NCBI RefSeq assembly: GCF_015594725.1
Contig: NZ_JADNRC010000005.1
Span: forward strand, 124,001 to 188,000
Length of the DNA: 64,000 nt
DNA from: Flavobacterium sp. ALJ2
GTDB lineage: Bacteria > Bacteroidota > Bacteroidia > Flavobacteriales > Flavobacteriaceae
Direction of reading: 5' to 3'
Shown here: one piece after another, positions 42,242 through 51,747 of the stretch
How positions within the stretch are numbered: the first letter of the stretch is position 1
Layout of the letters: each line of letters begins with the position of its first letter
Notes under the pieces: generated by a model
What the model was told of the DNA's origin: nothing
What the model saw: the letters and a program-made list of their open reading frames with translations, nothing else
Database searches by the model: none
Translations under genes and position numbers: made by a program

Positions 42242-43129
42242 ATGAATGAAACCCTCAAGAGAGCTCTTTCAGGGGCAGTTTATATAGTATTACTATTAAC
42301 GTCTATCCTGTTTTCAACGGAAAGTTTCATCATACTTTTCGGTGTTTTCCTAATTATTGCAACTTATGAGTTTTGCAATCTAGCCAACATCAATAAAATA
42401 TTTTCACTTTTATTTGTTTCGCTATTTTATTCAACTGTTTCGCTACTTAGCTTTTACAAAAATGAAACTGAAAACTATATCAATAAATTTTTAAAAGAAG
42501 ATATTAAATTCACTATAAATATAGATCAACTAAACACTGTATTACTAGTAATTACATTACTTATATCTGTAAAATGTATTGTATTCTTATTTGATGATAC
42601 GCAAGCTATAAGCAGAACATCTAAATACATCTACTTAATAGGATACATTACACTACCCTTTATTTTCATTACCAAAATTTCATTTGGAGTTAAAGATTAT
42701 AATCCTAAAATTATTATTGGATTATTCATTCTTATATGGACTAATGACACCTTTGCTTATTTGGTCGGAAAGTCTATTGGAAAACATAAATTATTTGAAC
42801 GTATTTCACCCAAAAAAACCATAGAAGGATTTCTTGGCGGAATCATTTTTGCTTGTTTTGCAGGCTTTTTAATTTCAAAATTATATATCAAACCAAACCC
42901 TAATTTTAGTGATAAATCTATTTTAATATGGACTATTATCGCTTTAATCGTTGGTGTTTTTGGTACTATCGGTGATTTAATTGAATCAAAGTTTAAAAGA
43001 ATTGCCGGAGTTAAAGATAGCGGAACAATAATGCCTGGCCATGGAGGTGTTTTAGATCGATTAGATAGTGTTATATTTGTAGCACCAATTGTATTTTTAT
43101 TTTATCAAATTTTAAATTATGTTTCATAA
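42242..43129 (+). CDS. cdsA: Phosphatidate cytidylyltransferase
   Basis: A 295-residue membrane enzyme with about eight helices that makes CDP-diacylglycerol from phosphatidic acid and CTP. The signature is complete near the C-terminus: SKFKRIAGVKDSGTIMPGHG with GVLDRLDS after it (S-x-x-K-R-x4-K-D ... H-G-G-x-x-D-R-x-D). CDP-diacylglycerol feeds phosphatidylserine and then, via the next gene, phosphatidylethanolamine. It overlaps psd by 11 bases. Confidence 0.96.
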   Translation: MNETLKRALSGAVYIVLLLTSILFSTESFIILFGVFLIIATYEFCNLANINKIFSLLFVSLFYSTVSLLSFYKNETENYINKFLKEDIKFTINIDQLNTVLLVITLLISVKCIVFLFDDTQAISRTSKYIYLIGYITLPFIFITKISFGVKDYNPKIIIGLFILIWTNDTFAYLVGKSIGKHKLFERISPKKTIEGFLGGIIFACFAGFLISKLYIKPNPNFSDKSILIWTIIALIVGVFGTIGDLIESKFKRIAGVKDSGTIMPGHGGVLDRLDSVIFVAPIVFLFYQILNYVS

Positions 43130-43772
43130 AGAAGGAACCCAATCCATTTTATTAGGCACTATATTCGTTAGTGTTGTGCTTTTATTAACTGATCATTTTA
43201 TTGATACCAATTGGATCAAAATACTTATTCAGATTAGTGCACTATTATTACTAATCATCATCTTGCAGTTTTTTAGAAACCCAAAGAGAACTGTAATTAA
43301 AGACATCAATCAAATTCTTGCTCCAGTTGATGGTAAAGTTGTTGTGATTGAAGAAGTTTACGAAGGAGAATATTTTAAAGACAAACGTCTGCAAATTTCA
43401 ATTTTTATGTCACCTATAAATGTACACGTAACTCGTTATGCATTAGACGGAATTGTAAAATTTAGCAAATACCACCCAGGTAAATTCTTAGTTGCATGGC
43501 ATCCAAAAGCGAGTGAGGAAAACGAAAGAACTACTGTTGTGATCGAAAACAAATCTTTCGGAGAGGTTCTATACAGACAAATTGCAGGAGCTTTGGCTCG
43601 TCGAATTGTAAATTACGCACAAGAAGGAACGCAAGTAGAACAAGGTACTGATGCTGGTTTTATTAAATTTGGATCAAGAGTAGATATCTTCTTACCTTTA
43701 GGTACTCCTATTAATGTAGTATTAAACCAAAAAGCAATTGGTGGTAAAACAATTATTGCTACAAAAGCTTAA
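43119..43772 (+). CDS. psd: Phosphatidylserine decarboxylase
   Basis: A 217-residue PSD of the short bacterial type. Two membrane helices occupy the first 50 residues, then LAPVDGKVVVIEEVYEGEYF, FMSPINVHVTRYALDG and RQIAGALARRIVNY; the self-cleavage site that forms the pyruvoyl group is in IKFGSRVDIFLP (serine of G-S). It decarboxylates phosphatidylserine to phosphatidylethanolamine, the main flavobacterial phospholipid. The stop and the next ATG overlap by one base (TAATG). Confidence 0.95.
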   Translation: MFHKEGTQSILLGTIFVSVVLLLTDHFIDTNWIKILIQISALLLLIIILQFFRNPKRTVIKDINQILAPVDGKVVVIEEVYEGEYFKDKRLQISIFMSPINVHVTRYALDGIVKFSKYHPGKFLVAWHPKASEENERTTVVIENKSFGEVLYRQIAGALARRIVNYAQEGTQVEQGTDAGFIKFGSRVDIFLPLGTPINVVLNQKAIGGKTIIATKA

Positions 43773-44041
43773 TGATAGAAAAAGATTTAGACATACGATT
43801 TTTAGAGGCTGTCGAAATTGCTTCCAAAATGACGCAAGCCTCACTGCCACAAGATGTGCAATTGAGGCTGTATGCTTTTTATAAACAAGCAACTTTTGGA
43901 ACTGCAAAATACAGCCAATCTGAAAATTTTGATCTACGAAATGCATTTAAAACAAATGCATGGATTCAAATTAGCCATTTAAGTATAGATGAAGCTAAAG
44001 AAAACTATATAGAAATCATTAATTCACTAATAACTAAATAG
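43772..44041 (+). CDS. Acyl-CoA-binding protein
   Basis: An 89-residue four-helix protein of the ACBP family: FLEAVEIASKMTQASLPQDVQL, then LYAFYKQATFGTA (the conserved Y-x-x-Y/F-K-Q-A-T), FKTNAWIQ and DEAKENYIEIINSL. It binds long-chain acyl-CoA in the cytoplasm. Its one-base overlap with psd places it in the phospholipid operon. Confidence 0.9.
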   Translation: MIEKDLDIRFLEAVEIASKMTQASLPQDVQLRLYAFYKQATFGTAKYSQSENFDLRNAFKTNAWIQISHLSIDEAKENYIEIINSLITK

Positions 44042-44048
44042 ATATTTT

Positions 44049-44840
44049 ATGAAAAAATATGGTATTCAATTTTCGTTTTTTATCTTGATTTCACTTACGA
44101 TTCTTTCATGTAATGACAACAATAAGCTTACTGAAGTAGTAGAAGTTCCGCTGCCTTCGAAAGATGAAAAAATAATAATTGGCAGCCCAGATGAAGTAAA
44201 AGCAAACCCTGGAGCTTTTCAGCTTGAAAAACTTCCGTATCCTTATAATGCTTTAGCTCCAAATATCAGATCATTAACGCTAGAAACACATTACTCAAAA
44301 CATTATTTAAGCTACACAAACAATCTAAATAAAGCCATTGCCAATACCGATTATGTTAATATGACAATTGAGCAAATCTTAGGTAAACTAGATTTAAATG
44401 ATGCTAAACTTCGTAATAACGCTGGTGGATACTACAATCATTCCCTTTACTGGAAATGCATGACTCCAAAACCAGAATCTGAGCAAGCTACAGATACATT
44501 GGCAAGCGCTATGAATAAAGAATTTGGCTCGTATGCTAATTTCAAATCATTATTTAAAAGTGAAGCAAGCAAACAATTTGGCTCAGGATGGGTTTGGCTA
44601 GTTGTTGATAAAGCTGGAAAACTTCAGATAACAACAACTGAAAATCAGGATAATCCATTAATGAGAAATGCATCAATTCCTGGAACTCCAATTTTGGCTC
44701 TGGACTTATGGGAACATGCCTATTATCTGGATTATCAAAATAGAAAAAATAGCTATGTCGATGCTTTTTTCAATGTTATTAATTGGGGAAAAATAAACGA
44801 AAATTATAAAATAGCACTAACCAAGACCAATAAAACCTGA
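44049..44840 (+). CDS. Lipid-anchored Fe/Mn superoxide dismutase
   Basis: A 263-residue SOD with a lipoprotein signal (ISLTILSC, C21) and a 40-residue spacer before the enzyme. The SOD fold begins at AFQLEKLPYPYNALAPNI. The four metal ligands are recognisable: first histidine in ETHYSKHYLSYTNNL, second in YYNHSLYWKCM, and the aspartate and histidine in DLWEHAYYLDYQN. GSGWVWLVVD is also typical. It would remove superoxide in the periplasm or at a membrane surface, not in the cytoplasm. It may be read with the lipid operon, seven bases upstream. Confidence 0.93.
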   Translation: MKKYGIQFSFFILISLTILSCNDNNKLTEVVEVPLPSKDEKIIIGSPDEVKANPGAFQLEKLPYPYNALAPNIRSLTLETHYSKHYLSYTNNLNKAIANTDYVNMTIEQILGKLDLNDAKLRNNAGGYYNHSLYWKCMTPKPESEQATDTLASAMNKEFGSYANFKSLFKSEASKQFGSGWVWLVVDKAGKLQITTTENQDNPLMRNASIPGTPILALDLWEHAYYLDYQNRKNSYVDAFFNVINWGKINENYKIALTKTNKT

Positions 44841-44859
44841 AAAAAGTGATACAAAAATG

Positions 44860-44901
44860 AACTGCCCCCAAAAAGTCAAACACTATTTGGGGGCAGTTTT
44901 T
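44860..44901. terminator. Strong bidirectional terminator
   Basis: AACTGCCCCCAAA (44860-44872) pairs with TTTGGGGGCAGTT (44886-44898), giving a G/C-rich stem followed by T. It separates the converging sod and amylase genes. Confidence 0.95.
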
Positions 44902-44970
44902 ATGAATTATAACTCACAAAATAAGGTTTTCTAGATCAGTTTAGATAAGCTTTAAACCTATTTAGATTTA

Positions 44971-46842
44971 TTATTTCACTTCATAAATAAATGATTCAGA
45001 TGGCGCTACTTTAACCTTAGCATATCCTTCACCTTTTATTACCTTCAGTTTTATTTTGTCTTTTAAATACAACTGATCTGTTAGCATATAAATCCCATCT
45101 TTCAAATTCCATTTTGAAATAACATCAACAGGAATTTTTAATTCAAATATACTCGTTTTATCTGCAGAAAAATTAACAGCAATAATTAGTTTTTGATTAT
45201 CTGACCAACGTACATATGAATAAATACCAGCATCATATCCAGTTGTTTCATTTCTATTTACAGTTTGAATTTCTTGAAATTGCCCCATTAACGCAGGACT
45301 TTTTATAGAAAAATTCAATAATCGTTTGTAAAAATCACGTAAATTCTTTTCAGATTGAGTAAGCTGTCCTCCATCAAACTTACCGTTGTTCATCCATCGC
45401 TGGTGATTAGGTACCCCAATATAATCAAAAATAGATGTTCTCGAAGGCTTGCCAAATCCAGCATCTTCATTTCCAGCCTCTCCTACTTCTTGCCCAAAAT
45501 AAACCATCGTTGGCGAAGTACTTATTGTAGTAGAAACAACCATTAATGGTTTTCCTTTTTCTGGAGTTCCTGCAAATTCAGAATTTGCCAAACGTTGTTC
45601 ATCATGATTATCTAAAAAATGCAACATATTATGTTCGATATCAGCCATATTATGTTGAATCCTTGAAAGTTCATCTGGAGATGATTTCCCTTTAATTATA
45701 TCTTTCAGTTTATCATACGTTTCAACCTTATCATATAAGTAATCCATTTTACCCAAATGAATATAGTTACGGTATTCATTTGGATTATATACCTCGGCAA
45801 GTAAAAAAGCATTTGGATTCTTAGTTTTCACAGCAGAGTTCATATAACTCCAAAATTCATATGGAACCATTTCAGCCATATCATAACGAAAGCCATCAAC
45901 ACCTTTAGAAATCCAGTATAATGCAATCGATTTAAATTTTTTCCAAGAATCAGGAACATCTTTATCCTTCCAAAAATCATAATGTTCTTGAAATGATTTT
46001 TTATCAAAACCAGCAGGCAATTCAGGAAAATCTTTAGAACCATCGGGACGAATACCATAATTTACTTTAACCGTTTCATACCAGTCATTTAGATCAGGTT
46101 TTGCTTTACTAGAACCGTTACCAGTCCATTTTGCAGGATTTTCATCAAATTTACCATCTACAAGTAAATTTTTCTCGCCATTTAATGGAACATCATTATC
46201 TGGAATTTGGAATGACGTATTTGGTATATAATAAAAATTGTTATCTCGCTTATACTCAACAGTCACATCATCATTAGTGCCAAAATCATTTACCCCTTCA
46301 GGATTGTTTTTCCCTTCATACTTTCGAGCAATATGATTCGGAACAATATCAATAATCACTTTTAAACCTGCCTTATGCGTACGAGCAATCAAAGCCTCAA
46401 ATTCCTGCAGGCGATTCGCTGGATTAACTGCCAAATCAGGATTTACATTATAATAATCCTTTACAGCATATGGTGATCCAGCTCTGCCTTTAATCACTTC
46501 AGGATCATCATTCGAAATTCCATATGCAGTATAATCACGAACCAAAGCATGATGCGGAACACCTGTATACCAAATATAGGTAGCTCCTAAATCTTTAATT
46601 TCATGTAGTGCTTTATCAGTAAAATCATTAAACTTACCTATTCCATTTTCTTCAATAGTTCCCCAAGGTTTGTTAGTTGTGTTTTTATTTCCAAATAAAC
46701 GAGTAAAAACCTGATAAACTACCACTTTATTCTCAGGAACAATTTCCTTTTTGTCTGTATTTAATTTTATATCCTTTGTTTTACATGCAGTAACCAAAAC
46801 CATTGCGGTAATTCCTGCCACAAGAACTCGTGCTTTTATCAT
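44971..46842 (-). CDS. GH13 alpha-amylase-family lipoprotein
   Basis: A 623-residue enzyme anchored by the lipobox cysteine C20 (LVTAC). The GH13 barrel shows all conserved regions: VIIDIVPNHI (region I), GVDGFRYDMAE with nucleophile D321, LLAEVYN with acid/base E350, and FLDNHDEQR with D414. A C-terminal beta domain ends in SFIYEVK. It would cleave alpha-1,4 glucans or related oligosaccharides in the periplasm or on the cell surface. No SusC/SusD genes are beside it, so it is not part of a polysaccharide locus here. Confidence 0.93.
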   Translation of the reverse strand: MIKARVLVAGITAMVLVTACKTKDIKLNTDKKEIVPENKVVVYQVFTRLFGNKNTTNKPWGTIEENGIGKFNDFTDKALHEIKDLGATYIWYTGVPHHALVRDYTAYGISNDDPEVIKGRAGSPYAVKDYYNVNPDLAVNPANRLQEFEALIARTHKAGLKVIIDIVPNHIARKYEGKNNPEGVNDFGTNDDVTVEYKRDNNFYYIPNTSFQIPDNDVPLNGEKNLLVDGKFDENPAKWTGNGSSKAKPDLNDWYETVKVNYGIRPDGSKDFPELPAGFDKKSFQEHYDFWKDKDVPDSWKKFKSIALYWISKGVDGFRYDMAEMVPYEFWSYMNSAVKTKNPNAFLLAEVYNPNEYRNYIHLGKMDYLYDKVETYDKLKDIIKGKSSPDELSRIQHNMADIEHNMLHFLDNHDEQRLANSEFAGTPEKGKPLMVVSTTISTSPTMVYFGQEVGEAGNEDAGFGKPSRTSIFDYIGVPNHQRWMNNGKFDGGQLTQSEKNLRDFYKRLLNFSIKSPALMGQFQEIQTVNRNETTGYDAGIYSYVRWSDNQKLIIAVNFSADKTSIFELKIPVDVISKWNLKDGIYMLTDQLYLKDKIKLKVIKGEGYAKVKVAPSESFIYEVK

Positions 46843-47090
46843 ATTTTTTATAATCTGATTTTATTAATTTTTAATACCAAAATGCATTATTGATCTTTTA
46901 AATTTAATCTATTTTTTAAGACCCAAAATCTTAGATTAAAATTTAACTAAAAAAATGCTTCTAATACCAACACTACAACGTGTTAGTACGATTATTTGTT
47001 GATAACTTAAAAATAGTAACATCTGAAATTTAAGTGTACTTTTGAATTATAAATAAATCCTAATATCTGTTAAGGTTGTTTCCTTTTTCA

Positions 47091-47098
47091 TAAATTTG
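47091..47098 (+). promoter_or_regulatory. -7 box of the OstA-like gene
   Basis: TAAATTTG matches TAnnTTTG and lies 17 bases before the TTG start at 47115, giving a leader of about ten bases. Confidence 0.45.
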
Positions 47099-47114
47099 AC
47101 AAAAATTTAATCAA

Positions 47115-48776
47115 TTGAAGAAATCACTCTTTTTCATATATAGTTGCTTGCTTGTAATAAGTGTAAATTTAGGAATGGCACAAGCTCCAAAAATCATCAA
47201 CATCGAACATTCTGATTTTGTAGACAGGAATGAAATCGAAATGCCAGGTGCTCTTTTACTTACTGGAAATGTTAAAATAAACCACGATGGTGTAGTTTTA
47301 ACATGTAACAAAGCCTATTTGTTTCAGGGAGAAAATTACTTAAAAGCATTTGGAAATGTACAAATAGTACAGGGAGACACTTTATTTCTAAATAGTAAAT
47401 ATGCTGAGTATAGCGGTAATTCAAAAAAAGCATTTGCAACAGGAAATCCTGTTATGAGTTCACCGGACGCAACATTACAAACAGATACGATTAACTTTGA
47501 CAGAAACGTTCAGGAAGTATATTATAATTCTAGAGGAACAATCATAAACAAAGAAAATACTTTAGAAAGCAAATCTGGAAGATATTATGTAGCCGAAAAA
47601 AAGTTTAAATTCTTAACAGCAGTTACAGTTACCAACCCAAAATGCATTATAAAATCAAACCATTTAGATTATTACAGTAATTCAGGCCATTCCTATTTAT
47701 TTGGACCATCTACCATAACTAGTAAAACCGATTATATTTATACGGAAAAAGGATTTTATGACACTAAAAAAAATCTAGCACATTTTCTGCGAAAATCATA
47801 TATACGTTATGATGACCGGTTAATAGAAGGAGATAGTTTGTATTACGACCGAAACAAAGATTTTGCTTCGGCAACAAGAAATGTAAAGATTACCGACTCA
47901 ATAAATCGAGGAATCGTAAAAGGACATTACGCCGAAATATACAAACAAAAAGATTCTATGTTTGTAACCAAGAGAGCGGTAGCAATCAACTTCGTTGAAA
48001 ACGATTCGGTTTATATACACGGAAAAAGACTAATGGTTACAGGTAAAGAAGGAGATAGAATTATACGCGGTTTTAATAATGTTCGGTTTTTTAAAACAGA
48101 TATGAGCGGAAAGTGCGATTCAATACATTCAAGCAGCAAAACAGCTTTAACAAAACTAATAGGAAACCCAATACTCTGGAACGGTGAGAGCCAGATAACT
48201 GGAGATATCATGCATCTTATTGGTGATAACAATACCCAGAAACTTGACTCACTCAAAGTACTCAATAATACCTTTATTATTTCTAAAGATACCTTGGGAA
48301 CTGGCTATAACCAAGTCAAGGGATTAAATTTATATGGAAAATTCAAAGAAGGAAAACTACACGATGTAGATGTCATAAAAAATACCGAAGTAGTTTATTA
48401 TATGCGTAATGACGCCAATGAACTTATCGGAATCAATAAAAATGTAAGTAGTAAAATTAATCTTATTTTAGAAAACAATGGCATTGAAACCATTACATTC
48501 TTCAATCAGGTTGATGGAGACATCTTCCCAGAAGCCGAATTACCCGAAAACGCACGAAAACTACGAGGAATGAATTGGCGAGGAGAAGAAAAGATAAAAT
48601 CCAAAGACGATATTTTCACAAAAGAAGAAAATGAAGAGAATGAAAAATTAGTTCAAGAAGGGAAAGATGATAATGCAAAAGAAAATGTTCCTATGAAAAT
48701 AAGAAAAGAAACCCTTAATTACGATAAAAAGAAATCAGCAGCAAAACCTGCAAAAGCAGCTAAGCCAAATAAATAG
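47115..48776 (+). CDS. OstA/LptA-like envelope protein, TTG start
   Basis: A 553-residue exported protein of the LptA/OstA superfamily. The start is TTG; it is followed by a normal signal peptide (KKSLFFIYSCLLVISVNLGM-AQ). The early part has the LptA repeat pattern (GALLLTGNVKINHDGVVLTC, KAYLFQGENYLKAFGNVQIV, GDTLFLNSKYAEYSGNSKKA), and jelly-roll repeats continue to about 480. The tail is charged and lysine-rich. In Gram-negative bacteria this fold carries lipopolysaccharide across the periplasm; this long single-gene version is the usual Bacteroidota form. ATG at residue 20-21 falls inside the signal, so TTG is preferred. Confidence 0.85.
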   Translation: MKKSLFFIYSCLLVISVNLGMAQAPKIINIEHSDFVDRNEIEMPGALLLTGNVKINHDGVVLTCNKAYLFQGENYLKAFGNVQIVQGDTLFLNSKYAEYSGNSKKAFATGNPVMSSPDATLQTDTINFDRNVQEVYYNSRGTIINKENTLESKSGRYYVAEKKFKFLTAVTVTNPKCIIKSNHLDYYSNSGHSYLFGPSTITSKTDYIYTEKGFYDTKKNLAHFLRKSYIRYDDRLIEGDSLYYDRNKDFASATRNVKITDSINRGIVKGHYAEIYKQKDSMFVTKRAVAINFVENDSVYIHGKRLMVTGKEGDRIIRGFNNVRFFKTDMSGKCDSIHSSSKTALTKLIGNPILWNGESQITGDIMHLIGDNNTQKLDSLKVLNNTFIISKDTLGTGYNQVKGLNLYGKFKEGKLHDVDVIKNTEVVYYMRNDANELIGINKNVSSKINLILENNGIETITFFNQVDGDIFPEAELPENARKLRGMNWRGEEKIKSKDDIFTKEENEENEKLVQEGKDDNAKENVPMKIRKETLNYDKKKSAAKPAKAAKPNK

Positions 48777-48898
48777 TATATAATACTCTCAATTTAGAGC
48801 ATTCAGCCTCAGTTTTCAGTAAAATAACAACAGTTTAAAACATTAAACTAGAAAACCTTTGAGCCTTAGTACCTCAGTAACTTAGAACCTTAAAAAGA
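48777..48898. repeat. Intergenic relic with CTTAGTACCTCAG
   Basis: Contains GCATTCAGCCTCAGTTTTCA words (about 48800-48820), similar to those at 60552-60660, and CTTAGTACCTCAG (48865-48877), the exact reverse complement of the 13-mer at 31381-31393. Confidence 0.5.
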
Positions 48899-50092
48899 AT
48901 GAATCAAGATTTTATAAAATACCAAGCACAAACTTCACCTTATCCTTTAGGGATGGAAGTTTCGCACGCCATAGGATCCTACATATACGACACCAATAAT
49001 AAAAAATATTTAGATTTCGTAGCAGGTGTTTCAGCCTGTACACTAGGTCACCAACATCCAAGAGTAAATCAAGCTATAAAAGACCAATTAGACAAATATT
49101 CACACGTAATGGTTTACGGAGAATATTCGCAAAGCCCAGCTGTAGAATATTGCAAACTAATGGCTTCTCTCCTACCCGAGTCTCTAAATAAAACTTATTT
49201 AGTAAATTCAGGAACAGAAGCAATCGAAGGTGCTTTAAAACTAGCCCGAAGAACAACAGGACGCAGTCAGTTAATATCATGTCATAACGCCTACCATGGC
49301 AACACAATGGGATCAATGAGCGTTATGGGATTCGAAGAACGCAAACAAGCCTTTAGACCTTTAATCCCTGATGTAGATTTTATAACCTTCAATAACGAAG
49401 AAGATTTACAAAAAATAACTACTAAAACTGCCGGAATTATTTTAGAAACAATTCAGGGAGGAGCAGGATTTATAGAACCTCATGACAACTTTTTACAAAA
49501 AGTACGTAAACGCTGCGACGAAGTTGGTGCCATGATGATAGTAGACGAAATTCAGCCAGGGTTTGGAAGAACTGGAAAATTATTTGGATTCCAGAATTAC
49601 GATGTCGTTCCCGATATCGTCGTTATGGGAAAAGGAATGGGAGGTGGAATGCCAGTAGGAGCATTTACAGCTTCGGCAGAAAAAATGGACTTACTTACCG
49701 AAAACCCAAAACTGGGACATATCACTACATTTGGAGGACACCCTGTCATTGCGTCAGCCTGTTTGGCAACTTTGAAGGAAATTACCGAAACAAACCTAAT
49801 GCCCGAAACATTAGAAAAAGAAAAGCTAATTAGAACACTTTTGGTACATCCTTTGATTAAGGAAGTTAGAGGAAGAGGATTAATGCTCGCGATCATGACT
49901 GAAAGTGCCGAAATAACAAATGAAGTTATTTTAACCTGTCAAGACAAAGGGCTCATATTATTCTGGTTACTGTTTGAAGGATGTGCTGTACGCATTACAC
50001 CTCCATTAACAATTTCTGATGAAGAAATAAGAGAAGGTTGTGCCATCATCCTAAATGTAATGGATGAAATTTTAAACAAAAAGAATAATTAG
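48899..50092 (+). CDS. Class III (PLP) aminotransferase
   Basis: A 397-residue fold-type I aminotransferase of the acetylornithine/ornithine/GABA group. Evidence is YLDFVAGVSACTLGHQHPRV, VNSGTEAIEGALKLARR, CHNAYHGNTMGSMSVMG, the PLP-holding DEIQPGFGRTGKLFGFQNY and the Schiff-base lysine K245 in VVMGKGMGGGMPVGAF. It transfers an amino group from an omega-amino acid to 2-oxoglutarate. No arginine or lysine pathway genes are next to it, so the substrate is open. DEIQPGF in place of the usual DEVQTGF is a small departure. Confidence 0.9.
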   Translation: MNQDFIKYQAQTSPYPLGMEVSHAIGSYIYDTNNKKYLDFVAGVSACTLGHQHPRVNQAIKDQLDKYSHVMVYGEYSQSPAVEYCKLMASLLPESLNKTYLVNSGTEAIEGALKLARRTTGRSQLISCHNAYHGNTMGSMSVMGFEERKQAFRPLIPDVDFITFNNEEDLQKITTKTAGIILETIQGGAGFIEPHDNFLQKVRKRCDEVGAMMIVDEIQPGFGRTGKLFGFQNYDVVPDIVVMGKGMGGGMPVGAFTASAEKMDLLTENPKLGHITTFGGHPVIASACLATLKEITETNLMPETLEKEKLIRTLLVHPLIKEVRGRGLMLAIMTESAEITNEVILTCQDKGLILFWLLFEGCAVRITPPLTISDEEIREGCAIILNVMDEILNKKNN

Positions 50093-50166
50093 AAGCGATT
50101 CCGCTTTATCTTTTGTTTTTTTAAAGAATAAAAATAAAGGATATTGCTTCTATCTGGGCTAAAGCA
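50091..50166. repeat. Interspersed repeat, copy B
   Basis: Reads GCGATTCCGCTTTATCTTTT, an A-rich middle, then AAAGGATATTGCTTCTATCT and GGGCTAAA. It aligns with copy A at 30200-30270 over the whole length with scattered changes. Confidence 0.55.
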
Positions 50167-50349
50167 TATCGTTGACAACAAAATATTTAGGAATTCAAAT
50201 ACATTCAGTTTTATTAAAACTCATATAAAAACTGATCGCAGATACTGCAAATATTGTTAATTAAATTGTTCACAACAATTCCTTCTTTCCCCACATAACA
50301 AAAACATGTTACCTAATTTTATAAAAGGCTAATATCAAAAAAATAAAGT

Positions 50350-51747
50350 ATGCAATTAAGCAACGAAGAAGAAGATTATAACCTATCCCTATCCAAATTT
50401 GAGTCGATGTTAAAAACTAACAAAGTACTCTTTTTTGATTCAGAAGAATTTGAAGAAATTATCCTTCATTATCTGGACATGGGTAAGGCTAATTTAGCAA
50501 AGAAAGCTTTAAAACTTGCATTAGACCAACATCCAAAATCTACAGGCTTAAAATTAGTACAAGTAGAGATGCTAGTGTATGACGACAAACTCGAAATAGC
50601 AGAAAAGCTTTTAAACGAGTTATACGCAATTGAACCCAACAACGAGGAAATTTATATTCAAAAGGCAAATATCTATTCTAAGAGAGACCAACACGAAAAA
50701 GCAGTCGAGCTGCTTAAAATCGCCTTAAAACATACAGATGATTTTGCTGATGTATATAATTTAATCGGTATGGAATATCTTTTTATGGACAATCTTGAAA
50801 TGGCAAAAGATAGCTTTATCAAATGTCTTGAAGAAGATCTAGAAGACCAATCGGCCTTATACAACGTAGTATATTGTTTTGAGTTTTTAGACCAAAATCA
50901 AGAAGCTATTACCTATTTAAACAAATACATAAATAAAAACCCATATAGTGAAATCGCTTGGCACCAATTAGGACGCTTGCATTATGGTATAAAAGAATAC
51001 GAAAGTGCCATTCGCGCTTTTGATTATGCAACTCTAATCGACGATGAGTTCCTAGGAGCTTTTATGGAAAAAGCCAAAGCATTTGAGCGTTTAAAAAAAT
51101 ATGCCGAAGCAATAGAAAGCTACAACCGTACCATCGAACTTGATGATGCAACTTCGTATGCATTATTAAGAATTGGAAAATGTTACGAAAAACTAGGAAA
51201 CAAAGCGTTAGCATTAAAGTACTACAATAAAACAGTTCATGAAGACCCGCTTTTAGACAAAGGATGGATTGCTATAACTGATTTTTATGTACGTCAGAAA
51301 AACTACCAAAAAGCATTGTTTTTTGTAAACAAAGCGTTAGCTATAGACAATCAAAACCGTTTATACTGGAAACGTTATGCAACGATAAACAAACAAATGA
51401 ACTTTTTTGAAGAAGCAGAGTTTGGCTACCGAAAAGCAGTAGAATTTGGTGATTACGCACTTGATACTTGGTTGTTTTGGGTAGATATCCTTCAGTTCTT
51501 GGGCGAATTTGAAAGCGCAATTCAAACATTATTGCAAGCAACTGAATATTTTCCAGAAGAAAACGAAGTCGAATATCGTTTGGCCGGACTATATTTTATG
51601 GTACAGGAAAATACAAAAGCTAAATTCCATTTAAGTAATGGATTACGATTAAATTTTGATAATTACATCTTAATCGAAGACTTATTTCCAGTAGTTTGGA
51701 CAAAAAAAATGGTACAAAACTATATTACAAAACATAAAAAACAATAA
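50350..51747 (+). CDS. Tetratricopeptide repeat protein
   Basis: A 465-residue soluble helical protein made almost wholly of TPR units, with about ten or more repeats (for example NNEEIYIQKANIYSKRDQHE, SEIAWHQLGRLHYGIKEYES, ATSYALLRIGKCYEKLGNKA). No signal peptide or other domain is visible. TPRs serve as protein-binding scaffolds. The stop overlaps the aroE start by one base, an arrangement that is common in Flavobacteria, but there is no known functional link with the shikimate pathway. Confidence 0.9.
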   Translation: MQLSNEEEDYNLSLSKFESMLKTNKVLFFDSEEFEEIILHYLDMGKANLAKKALKLALDQHPKSTGLKLVQVEMLVYDDKLEIAEKLLNELYAIEPNNEEIYIQKANIYSKRDQHEKAVELLKIALKHTDDFADVYNLIGMEYLFMDNLEMAKDSFIKCLEEDLEDQSALYNVVYCFEFLDQNQEAITYLNKYINKNPYSEIAWHQLGRLHYGIKEYESAIRAFDYATLIDDEFLGAFMEKAKAFERLKKYAEAIESYNRTIELDDATSYALLRIGKCYEKLGNKALALKYYNKTVHEDPLLDKGWIAITDFYVRQKNYQKALFFVNKALAIDNQNRLYWKRYATINKQMNFFEEAEFGYRKAVEFGDYALDTWLFWVDILQFLGEFESAIQTLLQATEYFPEENEVEYRLAGLYFMVQENTKAKFHLSNGLRLNFDNYILIEDLFPVVWTKKMVQNYITKHKKQ

